Part shown: positions 44,483 to 53,983 of the stretch, piece after piece
Numbering within the stretch: position 1 is the stretch's first letter
How the letters are laid out: each line of letters begins with the position of its first letter
Assembly: GCA_963710355.1 (NCBI GenBank)
Contig: CAVPZU010000003.1
Coordinates: forward strand, 186,001 to 250,000
Direction of reading: 5' to 3'
Length of the DNA: 64,000 bases
Source: Fen-1359 sp963710355
GTDB lineage: Bacteria; Planctomycetota; Phycisphaerae; Sedimentisphaerales; Anaerobacaceae
Translations under genes and position numbers: made by a program
Notes under the pieces: model-generated
Told to the model about the DNA's origin: nothing
The model's database searches: none
The model's input: only the letters and a program-made list of their open reading frames with translations

Positions 44483-45358
44483 ATGTTCACAGGAGCTATG
44501 GTGGCGCTGATTACGCCTTTTAGCGAGGGCGATATTGATTTTAAGACGCTCGATGAGCTTATCGCGTTTCAACTGAAAAGCGGGATAGATGGAATTGTGC
44601 CTGTGGGCACGACGGGGGAATCGCCGACGCTGAGCCACGCCGAGCATAAGCAGGTAATCGAGCGTGTGGTAAAAGCGGTTGCGGGCGAGGTTCCGGTAAT
44701 CGCCGGCGCCGGCTCAAATTCCACAGCAGAGGCCATTGAGCTTGCCGGCTTTTCAAAGAAGGTCGGAGCGGATGCGACTCTGCAGGTGTGTCCCTATTAC
44801 AACAAGCCGACACAGGAAGGCTTCTATCAGCATTTCAAAACCATTGCCGAGGAAGTTGACCTGCCGATGGTTCTGTATAATATTCCGGGCCGATGCGGCG
44901 CAGGCCTTACCGCTGAGACCGTAGCGAGGCTGGCCAATGACGTGGAAAATGTTGTCGCCATCAAAGAGGCGAGCGGCTCGCTCGATATGGTCTCGTCAAT
45001 TGCCAATATGTGCGAGCTGACGATTATTTCGGGCGATGATTCGCTTACGCTGCCAATAGCGGCGGTCGGCGGCAAGGGCGTCATCAGCGTGGTAGCCAAT
45101 ATTATACCGGCGGACGTGAAGGCTATGACCGATTTGATTCTGGAGGGCAATTTCACCGAGGCCCGAAAATGGCACCATAAATTATTTCCATTAAGCAAGA
45201 ATATGCTTTCACTTGCGACAAACCCGATACCGATTAAGGCGGCAATGGCGATGCTGGGAATGGCCTCGGAAGAGATGCGGCTGCCTTTAGTGCCAATGGA
45301 TGAAAATAAAAATTCCGCCCTTCGGCAGATTTTGAAATCTTACGGCCTGCTGCAATAA
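44483..45358 (+). CDS. dapA: 4-hydroxy-tetrahydrodipicolinate synthase
   Basis: The 291 residues match DapA: MFTGAMVALITPF, GIDGIVPVGTTGESPTLSHA (TGES near residue 43), CPYYNKPTQEGFYQHF (catalytic Tyr), YNIPGRCGAGL, VVAIKEASG (Schiff-base Lys near residue 160) and ISGDDSL. It condenses pyruvate with aspartate semialdehyde on the way to diaminopimelate and lysine. GAAAGGA precedes ATG 44483. No other dap gene lies nearby. Confidence 0.97.
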   Translation: MFTGAMVALITPFSEGDIDFKTLDELIAFQLKSGIDGIVPVGTTGESPTLSHAEHKQVIERVVKAVAGEVPVIAGAGSNSTAEAIELAGFSKKVGADATLQVCPYYNKPTQEGFYQHFKTIAEEVDLPMVLYNIPGRCGAGLTAETVARLANDVENVVAIKEASGSLDMVSSIANMCELTIISGDDSLTLPIAAVGGKGVISVVANIIPADVKAMTDLILEGNFTEARKWHHKLFPLSKNMLSLATNPIPIKAAMAMLGMASEEMRLPLVPMDENKNSALRQILKSYGLLQ

Positions 45359-45360
45359 AA

Positions 45361-45552
45361 ATGAATGATGCATATAAAGTGATACTAAACGAAAATCGTG
45401 GCACTGCGGGTTATATCATCCGGGATTTCCCATATAACCTTGTATACTCTTGCTCGGCTACACCGCTGAGCCTCACTTCCAATAGAATATCAAACCTGTC
45501 GCGAAAATTCAAGATTTTTAATTTTATCTCGAAGATATTTCAGCCGGAATAG
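45361..45552 (+). pseudogene. Possible remnant of a RelE/ParE-type toxin
   Basis: A 63-residue frame two bases after dapA. The segment AGYIIRDFPYNLVYSC resembles the central strand pair of RelE/ParE toxins (xxRRFPYxxxY), but the catalytic C-terminus is missing and no antitoxin is adjacent. It may equally be a chance frame. Confidence 0.22.
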
Positions 45553-45622
45553 TCTTTAAAACACGATTTTGGCGGTCAAGCATCTTCATTTGACGTACCT
45601 CAACCTGCTGTATGCAAAAGAA

Positions 45623-47230
45623 TTATGACGTAATGTCTTCGAGCCAGTGCGAGGCGAATAGTGCATAGTCCTTCATATCGACAGCACCTGAAGCATCCAT
45701 ATCTGCTCCGCCGCAGTAGTTATTGGATAATGCACAATCGATTTCAAGCCATCGCTGGACAAAGGAACTAAGGTCTTTCATATTTACGCCGTCTGGGCGT
45801 ACCATCACCAGTTCGATGCCGTTGGCATTCGGATCCAGATTTTTCGCGTACTGTTTTGCCGTGGAATTGTTCCAATGGTCGGCAACGCCTGCGCCTGCAT
45901 TGGCCGCGTTGTTGATGTAGTCTATCCCGCCGGACTGGCCGGAAATCGCACTCCAGAAGTCGTACGAAACGCATTCCTCGGCGACGCCGTCAAGCGACAT
46001 GATGAAGCTTGACATCTGTTTGCCGTTAAAGGGCGTCAGGGCCACGCCGTTGTACGGGGCTGCCGTCCAGCGCCGGGCTCGGATACATCGCGTCCATGCA
46101 CCACAAAACGACTTTGCCTCCGAAATTCGCGTTTGTCATATAATTGGTGAGGGCGTTGGTGCCGGGATGCTTGTTGCCGTTTTGTGTCCAGTCGGGCAGG
46201 ATGCCGTTAATCCCGTAGAAATTCTTTGACCCGAACGTGATGACCTGGCCAACGTGGCCTTTGAGCAGGGGCTGGTTAATAATGTACCGTGCATTGTAAA
46301 AACACGTCGATTCCGCATTCTTGACGTCGGTGTTGGGGAAAACGCCATTCGTGACACCGGTGGTGACGCGGCCGTTGTTGCCGAAATAATCGACTACTTT
46401 TACATTGGGGAACGCATTGTGGATCGCGTTGAAAATATTGTCCGTGACGGCGCGGCTCGGGTCGCCGATCCAGATGTCTGCCTGGGGAACGCCTGCGTTC
46501 ACAAGGCTTGCGACCACCGCGACGCAGGTCTGGGGGTTGGTGTTCATGGCATTGCCATGGTCTGCGGCTGGAGCGGCCGAATTGTTCTGGTTGATCTTGA
46601 TGGCGATCATATCGCCGGCCTGATATCCCGTGCCTGCGCGGCCGTGAGTATTGTTGAACCAGCGGAATATTTTGTCCCAGGAATCGGCGTCGCTTCTTCC
46701 CGCCGGAAAGCGCCGCTATCCCCGCGGTAAAGGACTTGTTATATTCCGCCTGCGGATTGACGGCCGCGTCCCAGTAGTTTCCCGCGCCAGTCCATTTTGC
46801 CGCATTGGGGTTATATACCCACGCAACTCGGCCGGGGAATATCCCCTTTGCAATGCCGACAGGAGGACTTGCCGCCAAAACAGGACTGAGCGTCATTCGA
46901 AATAAAAACAAACAGCGATACTATCGAAACCGCAAAAAAGAGGCCGGCATAGAGATACCTTTTGTTCCTTAAAAGCGACTTGGCCTTTGCGAATGAGAAT
47001 GCATATCCCGCAAGGGCGACACAATACGTCAGAAATCCGATTCGCAGGGGAGCGGCCGCTCGCTGGCACGGATACGCCGCGCGGGACGGTTTTGGGATAA
47101 CGCGGAACAGATACCATACGCATGCGGCCAATCCGGCAAATATCAGTGCCCATTGGGGCCATGCGCTCTTGTTGATGCCGTGTATCTTTCCGGTTTTGGG
47201 GCAACGCTTAAATAGATTTGAAAAAACCAT
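45623..47230 (-). CDS. DUF362-type protein with N-terminal membrane segment and dockerin tail, three frameshifts
   Basis: Four frames join in order. First (47230 down to about 46884): a membrane region with ALIFAGLAACVWYLFRVI and LYAGLFFAVSIVSLFVFI. Second: VLAASPPVGIAKGIFPGRVA, a DUF362 start. Third (from about 46693): DKIFRWFNNTHGRAG, KINQNN, WIGDPSRAV, YIINQPLLKGHVGQ and TFGSKNFYGINGIL. Fourth (from about 46055): YNGVALTPFNGKQM to the end, with a dockerin repeat GGADMDASGAVDMKDYALFA. Each break fits one extra base. DUF362 proteins are often linked to iron-sulfur proteins; their activity is unknown. The dockerin tail implies an extracytoplasmic location. Confidence 0.75.
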
Positions 47231-47440
47231 ACTGCCTCCTATAGAAAAAGGGGTTGATTTTGCCGCTGATTTTGGTTACCAGTTTAGAAAGCATATTGCA
47301 CGCTCTGACTATAATATAATTGTATGTTAATTTACACCCTTTTGCCAATGGTGTCAAGTATAAATTGCCTTTCTAAAACACACTACGAGGAGGGGCCGAA
47401 CTTGTTGTTGTATATAGGGTCGCTTTTGCAGTTGTCTTTC

Positions 47441-47474
47441 CCCTCTTTTTCCCCGGTATGCTGTCCCCAGATTT
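47441..47474. repeat. 34-bp direct repeat, left copy
   Basis: CCCTCTTTTTCCCCGGTATG followed by CTGTCCCCAGATTT. It matches 47815-47848 at 32 of 34 positions. The two copies flank the small membrane protein gene. Confidence 0.75.
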
Positions 47475-47772
47475 AGATTTTCGGTTTGTTTGACATTTTT
47501 AGGCGTTGTTCGTTCCAAATGTAGTATATCAGGCTTATTACGAATATAACTATACATAAGGCTTTCCACAGAAGTAGCCACCATGGCTGCCACCAAGCGC
47601 CGGTATGAAATTCGACGCCATCAGACAAGCCAAAGGCAACAAAAACAGCCGAAAGGAAAAAGGAGAGCTTTTTGTAGCGGTTACTTCGGCAAAAACCATT
47701 GACGAAAAATACCACGCCAATAATCAGCCACAGAAACATCTCAAACAAGTTAAATATTTGTTCTATGTCCAT
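47473..47772 (-). CDS. Small membrane protein flanked by direct repeats
   Basis: A 99-residue frame with three hydrophobic helices (FLWLIIGVVFFVNGF, LSFFLSAVFVAFGLSDGV and WLLLWKALCIVIFVISLIYY) and a short polar tail. Family unknown. The helices and a Trp-rich loop (AWWQPWW) suggest a real inner-membrane protein. Its stop lies at the edge of the left direct repeat. Confidence 0.5.
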   Translation of the reverse strand: MDIEQIFNLFEMFLWLIIGVVFFVNGFCRSNRYKKLSFFLSAVFVAFGLSDGVEFHTGAWWQPWWLLLWKALCIVIFVISLIYYIWNEQRLKMSNKPKI

Positions 47773-47814
47773 GTATTTAAGGTCTATTCAAATCGCAACG
47801 AGTCGAAGGGCTAT

Positions 47815-47848
47815 CCCTCTATTTCCCCGGTATGCTGTACCCAGATTT
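47815..47848. repeat. 34-bp direct repeat, right copy
   Basis: CCCTCTATTTCCCCGGTATG followed by CTGTACCCAGATTT, same orientation as the left copy. Confidence 0.75.
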
Positions 47849-48023
47849 CCACGGCAATCCTCCGTATGTAATGTATAAAAAAATTTCTGACTCCAAACCG
47901 CACATGGATAGAAATAAATATTTATTAACTGTTTGCCTATGATAAGGTTTCACATAGTGAAACGCCGCCAATGACCCGCAACAGGCCGTTGGCGACGTAA
48001 GTTTATTTAAATTTCAGAAGCCG

Positions 48024-49086
48024 TTATTTCTGAGATGGTCCGACAATCAGCAATTCAAATGAACCCGGCTCAAAGTTCCTGCGGCGGCCGCCTTGCGCCT
48101 CTCCCGCAGCAGGCGCCTTGAGTTTTGCTGTCACCAGATATATCAGGTGTGTTCTCATATCCAGAGCCATCGTGCGTGCCAGCGGTGCTGTCATCACGGT
48201 CTCGATAACCTTAAACTGGTCCGGCGTCTCTTCCTTTATGACTGTTAACGTCCCATCCTGTCCATTCGGAGCTGAATACAAGGCCTGCCTGCGGGTCAAA
48301 TGCTGCCCCGTCAGGACCCTTGCCGATGGCCGGCGTTGCGACGACCTTGCCGGTTGTGTAATCACTTATTATCATTTTGCCGTTCAAGCAGACGGAAAAT
48401 AGCCGGTTGTTCCTGCGGTCAATCGCTAATCCGCTTGGTGATTCACCGGGCGATAACGGCCATCGTTTTGTCACCGTCATCTTTTCTGCGTCTATCGCAG
48501 CAATTTCATTTGTGTCCTCGATATTGACAAACACTTGCCCCTTCCCGTCAGATTCCGCGAATTCCGGCTTGCCGCCCAACGCTATAGTGCCGATGACTTT
48601 GTTGTTGTTGGCATCGATAACGCTGCAATCTTTGCTCCCGCCGTTAAATACGAAAACGCGATTTGTCATCTGGTCAAACATAATGGCATCCGGCCTGTTA
48701 CCGACCTTAATCCGGCTTGTCTCTTTCAATGTCGACAGGTCAAAAACGGTTACCGAGTTATCGCCGCCGTTGCTTATAAAACCTTTATTGAGTCTGCGGG
48801 CGATTGCTATCCCGTGGACGCCCGGCGTATTGTTAATATCGCCGATTACTTTTTCTTTCTCTGTATCAAAAACAACGACATGGGTCTGGTGCGAAATATA
48901 ACACCGTTTTGCGCCGCTATCTACGGCAAGATAATCCCATCCGCCATCTCCGCCTATAGGAACTTTCTTTATCAGCTTATACGATGACTCTTTTTCCTTA
49001 CCTGCCGCGACCCCGTTGAACGCAATCGCGCAGACAGCCGCTGTTATTAACAGCACACTAATCAATTTTCTTCTTCCGGCAGCCAT
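48024..49086 (-). CDS. Secreted YncE-like beta-propeller protein, with one frameshift
   Basis: From ATG 49086 a signal peptide (RKLISVLLITAAVCAIAF) is followed by repeated propeller blades: WDYLAVDSGAKRCYISHQTH, VFDTEKEKVIGDI, GVHGIAIARRLNKGFISNGG, VFDLSTLKET and so on, each with the YVTN-type D-x-x-x-x-K/R-x-I pattern. The frame fails after AGLVFSS near 48268; one base on it continues NGQDGTLTVIKEETPDQFKV to 48024. Joined length is about 354 residues, enough for a six- or seven-bladed propeller. It is extracytoplasmic; ligand unknown. It follows the glycosyltransferase gene on the same strand with 214 bp between. Confidence 0.83.
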
Positions 49087-49300
49087 TTGTTTTTCTCCTT
49101 ATAATATATTTTGTTCCATCGACATTTCCCATATTAAACGCTTGGCTGTGCAACCAAGCCTTTCAATTTCTGCCATAATATCAAATCTTCCTCGAATTAA
49201 AATAATTTTTTAATGGCCGAACTTAGATGCGTCACTTTAATCCACCTGAGTTTACCCGCCGTAGGCGGGGCGGATAAATATAGGAAATCCAGTATCATAT

Positions 49301-50398
49301 TTAGGCCTGGCGATAACAATCTATTGTTTCGGTGACCATTTCGCTTACGGTAAGGTTTTTTCTGACAAAGTCCTGGGCCTTTACAGCGATATTTCTGGCG
49401 GATTGCGGACTATCAACTAAAAGGCGAAGGCAGTTGTATATATTGTGTTCATCGCTTCCCTCTAAAACGGCTGCTGTCTGGTTTTCGACAATCAGGTCAT
49501 CGACGCCGCCTTTGCATCCTGCGACGGCATCGCCTACGCTCAAGGCCTCCAGTAATATCGGGTTGAAAAAGCTGCTGCAATGCGGTTCGATGAAGATGTC
49601 GCAGGCGGACAGCACTTCCCGCCACGGCTCTTTTCTCGGGATAATTGAAACGATTTCGGACATTCCCAATGCGGAAACAATTGACCGCAGGGGTTTTTCG
49701 TATGAGTCATCGCCGATAATGACTGTCAGAATACTGCGGCCTTCGATTGCCAGCCGCTTTACGGCGGAAAGCAATTTGCCAAAGTCTGTTTTATCTTTCA
49801 CGGAGCAGGCGGCTGCAATGCTTACCAATCGGCCGGGCCTGCTGAAACAAGCAGCCGATTCAGAAACAAACGTGCCTATTTTTATCAATTTGACCCTGTC
49901 AGCCAAACGCGGGTAATTTTGGGCGATGCCTGCTGCGATGGTTTCGGAAGGAGCGATGAGCTTTGCGAGTCTGACGGGTGAAATCGAAAGCTGACTTGTC
50001 TGCCTCGAAAGGGCGTTAATCGAGAGCAGATACGGCACATTGAGTTGTTTTGAAACCTGCCTGACAAGAGCCGCCTGGCTTTCGCAGAGGCAGTGAATAA
50101 CGGTCGGCCTGAACTCTTTGAGCTTTTCGACAAGTATATTCCTGTTCACTCCGCCCATAAAGGGAAGGTTTATAGCCGGGTGCTTTATAATCTCAACGGT
50201 GGGGCTGACTATCGGCCGGGCCTGCAATTCGTCGGGACAAATCAGCGCCACAGATATGGACTCATCAGCCAAACCTATCAGAAGTCGCCGCAGGTAGAGC
50301 GAGTATTCTGACATTGTCAGAGGAGATGCGAGCAGTGCCGGCCTGACGGCATTTTCGCCAGACTCCCGCGATTTAAAATCAATTTCTGCTTCGGTCAT
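49301..50398 (-). CDS. GT4-like glycosyltransferase
   Basis: The 365 residues have the two-Rossmann GT-B form. The N-terminal half has RPTVIHCLCESQAALVR and LIAPSETIAAGI. The C-terminal half has ILTVIIGDDSYEKPLRSIV, SIIPRKEPWREVLSACDIFI, the E-x7-E like segment FFNPILLEALSVGDAVAGCK and GGVDDLIVENQTA, typical of GT4. It probably transfers a sugar from a nucleotide sugar in glycan or glycolipid synthesis. Donor and acceptor cannot be read. It lies downstream of DUF6941 and panB on the same strand. Confidence 0.82.
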   Translation of the reverse strand: MTEAEIDFKSRESGENAVRPALLASPLTMSEYSLYLRRLLIGLADESISVALICPDELQARPIVSPTVEIIKHPAINLPFMGGVNRNILVEKLKEFRPTVIHCLCESQAALVRQVSKQLNVPYLLSINALSRQTSQLSISPVRLAKLIAPSETIAAGIAQNYPRLADRVKLIKIGTFVSESAACFSRPGRLVSIAAACSVKDKTDFGKLLSAVKRLAIEGRSILTVIIGDDSYEKPLRSIVSALGMSEIVSIIPRKEPWREVLSACDIFIEPHCSSFFNPILLEALSVGDAVAGCKGGVDDLIVENQTAAVLEGSDEHNIYNCLRLLVDSPQSARNIAVKAQDFVRKNLTVSEMVTETIDCYRQA

Positions 50399-50522
50399 AT
50401 ATTTGTCTTTCTATGAACACTATGAATATATTATCGCAAAGGCCGGATTTTAGCTACCTAAAACAGGCGTAATTGCCGGCACGTCTGGAAGGAAGGTTAA
50501 TAATTAAGGGTTTCCGCAGAGT

Positions 50523-50951
50523 TTAGTTTTTCGGCTCGATATTTTCAGGCTTGCCGGGCATCTGCACTTTTCTGCAGATAACGCGTCGTTCGCCGAGAAG
50601 ATTGCCCTCGCTAAAAAGCTGAAAGCGGTATTCGCCGGGCTCAGGAAAGACGACGCCGTGCAGACTTACCGCCAGCGTGACGGTCTGCTGGACATCGGTA
50701 AATTCAACCTCGCCGCTCTGCTCGAAAAGGGGTTTGTCGTCTTTTTGTGTGCTTACGAGTCGCACCGTGGCATTCGTTCTGCCGTGGCCGTTTGTAAGCT
50801 CGCAGAAAAATACAAGCACATTTCTGATTGGATAAACGGGTGCGTTAATAGTCTGAATGATATTTATCAGGCTCGGCATCCCCGTGATTTTGTCGAATAT
50901 CACCCTGTCGCAGATAATGGCCGACAGCAGCATAGGCGGAACTTTACTCAT
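50523..50951 (-). CDS. DUF6941-like protein
   Basis: The 142 residues form a predicted beta-sandwich: PPMLLSAIICDRVIFDKITG, SLINIIQTINAP, NVLVFFCELTNGHGRTNATV and a C-terminal EPGEYRFQLFSEGNLLGERR. The layout resembles a family (I believe DUF6941) found in Planctomycetota and Actinobacteria without known function. The gene starts 12 bp after panB, so the two are cotranscribed. Confidence 0.6.
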   Translation of the reverse strand: MSKVPPMLLSAIICDRVIFDKITGMPSLINIIQTINAPVYPIRNVLVFFCELTNGHGRTNATVRLVSTQKDDKPLFEQSGEVEFTDVQQTVTLAVSLHGVVFPEPGEYRFQLFSEGNLLGERRVICRKVQMPGKPENIEPKN

Positions 50952-50963
50952 TTTCCTTGTCCT

Positions 50964-51849
50964 TTATTTGTTTGCGGTTGTGTCGGAAACAGCTAAAAAC
51001 TTTCCATATTTTTCAGCAGACTCGACCAACTTTTTGAATTCATCGGCCTTCATATGATAGCTGTGTTCGCCGTCCGGAAACCCTTTGCCTTTGATGTCCT
51101 TTACATATCGGCTAAATGCCTCGATTGTATCATCAGCCATATTGCAATAGCTTTTTGCGAATTTTGGCCTGTCAGTTGTCAGGCCGAGTATGTCGGGAGC
51201 AATCAGGATTTGGCCGTCACAGGCGGACCCTGAACCGCAGCCTATTACTGGAAGAGCGTATCTTTTGGTGATAATTTCGGAAACTTCTGTTGCGGTTCCC
51301 TCGAGTAAGAAGAGAGCCGCGCCGGCCTCGACGAGCTGGTCGGCAAGACTTATTAACTGCTCGGCCTGCTGGGCGGTTGTTGCCTGCGCCTTCAATCTGC
51401 CGACCTTGTGTATGCTCTGCGGCCTTATGCCGATATGCGCCATAACCGCCATACCGGCATCGCTTACCGACTTTACAACATCCAAGTATGGCGCTCGCCT
51501 CGATTTTGACCATTTGGACGCTGCAATCCGTGAAGAACCTGCCTGCATTTTCAATGGCTTTGCTTATACCTGTCTGATAAGACAAAAAGGGCATATCAGC
51601 AACTAAGCAAACATTCGGGGCCGCCCGCCTTACCGCGGCGGTGATGGCGAGCATAAAATCCATCGTTGCCGGCAGCGTGGTATCAAAGCCGAGCATAACC
51701 TGGGCGGCTGAATCGCCCACAAGTATCATCTCAACACCAGTTTGGCTGACCATTTTTGCCGTTGTGTAATCATAGCAGCTTACAGCGGCTATTTTTTCCC
51801 CTCTCCTCTTGGCCTCTACAAGGTCTGCTATCGTAATTTTAGTATTCAT
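50964..51849 (-). CDS. panB: 3-methyl-2-oxobutanoate hydroxymethyltransferase, with one frameshift
   Basis: From ATG 51849 the enzyme has VSCYDYTTAKMVSQTGVEMI, LVGDSAAQVMLGFDTTLPAT (Mg Asp), CLVADMPFLSYQ, and ENAGRFF up to MVKIEA. Near 51496 one extra base breaks the frame; it continues PYLDVVKSVSDAGMAVMAHI, GIRPQSIHKVGRLKAQ, FLLEGTATEVSEIITKRYA, LPVIGCGSGSACDGQILIAP. Joined length is about 294 residues. PanB makes ketopantoate in pantothenate and CoA synthesis. No panC or panD in the window. Confidence 0.95.
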
Positions 51850-52029
51850 AAAAATCTTTTCCGCCGAAGGCGAAATTAAAAAAATAACAACCTTCCGGTT
51901 ACATATTCCAGAACAAAAAGAAACCTTTTATCGTAAGAAAACGAGCGATTTTATGGAAATACCTATATTTTAAGGCAAATTTCAAAAAAATGAAGTTTTT
52001 TCTTGGAAAAGACTTGATTGTTTTTATTA

Positions 52030-52214
52030 TTAGTGCATTCTACAAAAAAAAATGAGATTTCTCTAAAGATTTTTTCTACATCCGCCCGATAAAAATAAAC
52101 GAAGGTTTACGGGTAAAAAAGAGGTAAGGCTTAACTAAACGTCATTATACTTCTATGAGCTTTTCATCACCCTCCTCCGAAGCCAGGTTCTGTCTTATAG
52201 AATCTGGCTTTTTT
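52030..52214 (+). ncRNA. Candidate small RNA ending in a terminator
   Basis: No reading frame precedes the 52181-52214 terminator on this strand. TTGATT (about 52016) lies about 17 bp before ATTCTAC, a weak promoter. The transcript would contain an unpaired TCACCCTCCTCC just before the terminator, complementary to Shine-Dalgarno sequences. Support is from position and motif only. Confidence 0.3.
52181..52214 (+). terminator. Rho-independent terminator
   Basis: AGCCAGGTTCT, loop GTCTTAT, AGAATCTGGCT, then TTTTTA. The 11-bp stem has one G-T pair; the U tract is only on the plus side. Confidence 0.8.
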
Positions 52215-52342
52215 ATTTGCTTTTATCCGCCCCGTTAATATAGGCAAAAACCAATTATTCTAATTTGTTAATCTGAATTGTTTATTTTCCCCCTCCCCCT
52301 TTTTACCATTTTCTCTTCTTGTCGTTTTTTCTTGTTGTTATA

Positions 52343-52372
52343 TTTAGCCCGCCGTTTTACGGCGGGTTATCT
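52343..52372. repeat. TTAGCCC hairpin family member
   Basis: TTTAGCCCGCCGT-TTT-ACGGCGGGTTATCT. Same flanks as the array at 11.94-12.14 kb. Confidence 0.6.
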
Positions 52373-52862
52373 GTCAATTTTTTCGACACCGATTTTCGCA
52401 GATTCTTTTTAGCCACAAAGGACACAAGACCACAGAGAAATTTCATTTTAACTTTTTAGTTATGGTTTTTAGATTTACACTTTAAGTTTTAAACTACTGG
52501 CTACTGGATTCTGAATTCTGGATTCTGTTTTTTAGACGCTGATTAACGCAAAATAAAATCAATATGAGAACTGTTTCCCCGTAGCCATCTATATCGCCTG
52601 CGCCTAATGTTCCCGCACACGAATGGCAGTTGTAAATCGTCTTAAGGTATTTCTTCTCTAATAATACCGGTTCAAGGTCATAGAATTTGCCCTCCCCATG
52701 ATATTTCAAGATGACCTTGTGGACGAAGGCAAAGGTTTGTGGCAAAGTTTACTGACATATCCAATTTTGTGAAGGATTGAGGAATAAAAGTGACAAAAAA
52801 AGGATTGAAAATTGCGCTTGCAAATTATCTGACAGCGGTTATATATTAGTGAAACATATCCT

Positions 52863-53983
52863 ATGGAAAAACAACGGATAGTTTTATCTGAAAAGAACAT
52901 CAGGCAGGATGAGAACAAAAGGAAAGAAATGAGCCATAGAATTACAGAGTTCCGAACAGGAAAAGGAACAATACTTTGTTGCAATTCTCTGACTTACATG
53001 AAGCAGCATATGAAAGATGATTCCTGCGACCTAATATTCACAAGCCCACCATTTGCACTCGTGCGCAAAAAAGATTACGGAAATGAAAACGAAAAGAAAT
53101 ATGTTGATTGGTTTAAAAATTTCGGGGTACAGTTTTATCGTATCTTAAAGCCGAATGGGTCGTTCGTGATTGATATTGGAGGTTCTTGGATTCCCGGACA
53201 ACCAACACGAAGTCTGTACCATTTTGAACTTGCCATAATGCTTTGCAGGGATATAGGTTTTCATCTTGCCCAAGAGTTTTATTGCTGGAATCCGGCCAAA
53301 TTACCAACACCGGCAGAGTGGGTCACCGTTCGTCGAATTCGTGTAAAAGATGCGGTGAACACAGTTTACTGGTTTTCCAAAACCGCATGGCCTAAAGCCA
53401 GCAATAAGCGGGTTTTAGCACCATATAGTGATAGTATGAAAGACCTGTTACGTAATGGTTACAAGGCGAAAATGCGCCCAGCGGACATGATATAAGTGAT
53501 AAGTTTCAAAAAGATAATGGGGCCTCTATACCCCCAAATTTTCTGGCAATACCAAATACAGAAAGCAATTCTTCTTATCTCCGGTACTGCAAAGAAAATG
53601 GTATCAAACCCCACCCAGCACGATTCCCATCTACGCTACCAGAGTTCTTTGTGCGAATGTTAACTGATGAAAATGATTTTGTCTTTGACCCTTTTGCTGG
53701 AAGTGCAGTAACAGGGGAAGTTTGTGAGAGATTAAATCGGCGTTGGTTATGCTGCGAAATCGTACCAGAATATGTTGACGGCGCCATTGGCCGATTTATG
53801 GGTGATACAACAACTGCACAAAACAGGAAAGATCCGGAGTATTATAAAATCCCATGTTTCTCGCATTTGTGGCAAGATAACTTGTTCTCCAACGGAGAAC
53901 AACTTCCAAGTGATGGAGGCCGCTATCGTGTAAAACGGAGCAAGCGTATATATGCCAAGTCTTCCGCCAAAGCAACTCGTTGA
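52863..53983 (+). CDS. Type II DNA methyltransferase (beta class), with one frameshift
   Basis: Motif IV comes first (CDLIFTSPPFALVRKKDYG, TSPPF at about residues 60-64), then a target-recognition region, and near the end motif I (FVFDPFAGSAVTGEVCERL), the order of beta-class amino methyltransferases that make N4-cytosine or N6-adenine. The first frame stops at 53495. A missing C in the CCC near 53479 restores SGHDISDKFQKDNGASIPPN and HPARFPSTLPEFFVRMLT. Length about 373 residues. The start ATG 52863 could also be 52929. The gene is AT-rich and overlaps the HNH nuclease gene, forming a restriction-modification pair. Specificity unknown. Confidence 0.87.

Larger units (their letters stand above)
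51850..52862. other. One-kilobase intergenic region
   Basis: The first 300 bp are AT-rich and end in a strong plus-strand terminator at 52181-52214 with no gene before it, so a small RNA is possible. 52343-52372 is a member of the TTAGCCC hairpin family. 52395-52545 holds phrase repeats (GCCACAAAGGACACAAGACC; CTACTGGATTCTGAATTCTG; GACGCTGATTAACGC). 52560-52745 could encode a short cytochrome-like CHSC(A)G stretch on the minus strand (YNCHSCAGTLGAGD) but lacks a convincing gene. The end is upstream DNA of the methyltransferase. Confidence 0.55.

Noticed and set aside
52560..52745. Short minus-strand frame with CHSCAG (c-type cytochrome-like)
   Set aside because: It lacks a full CxxCH motif, a signal peptide and a ribosome site; too short to support.
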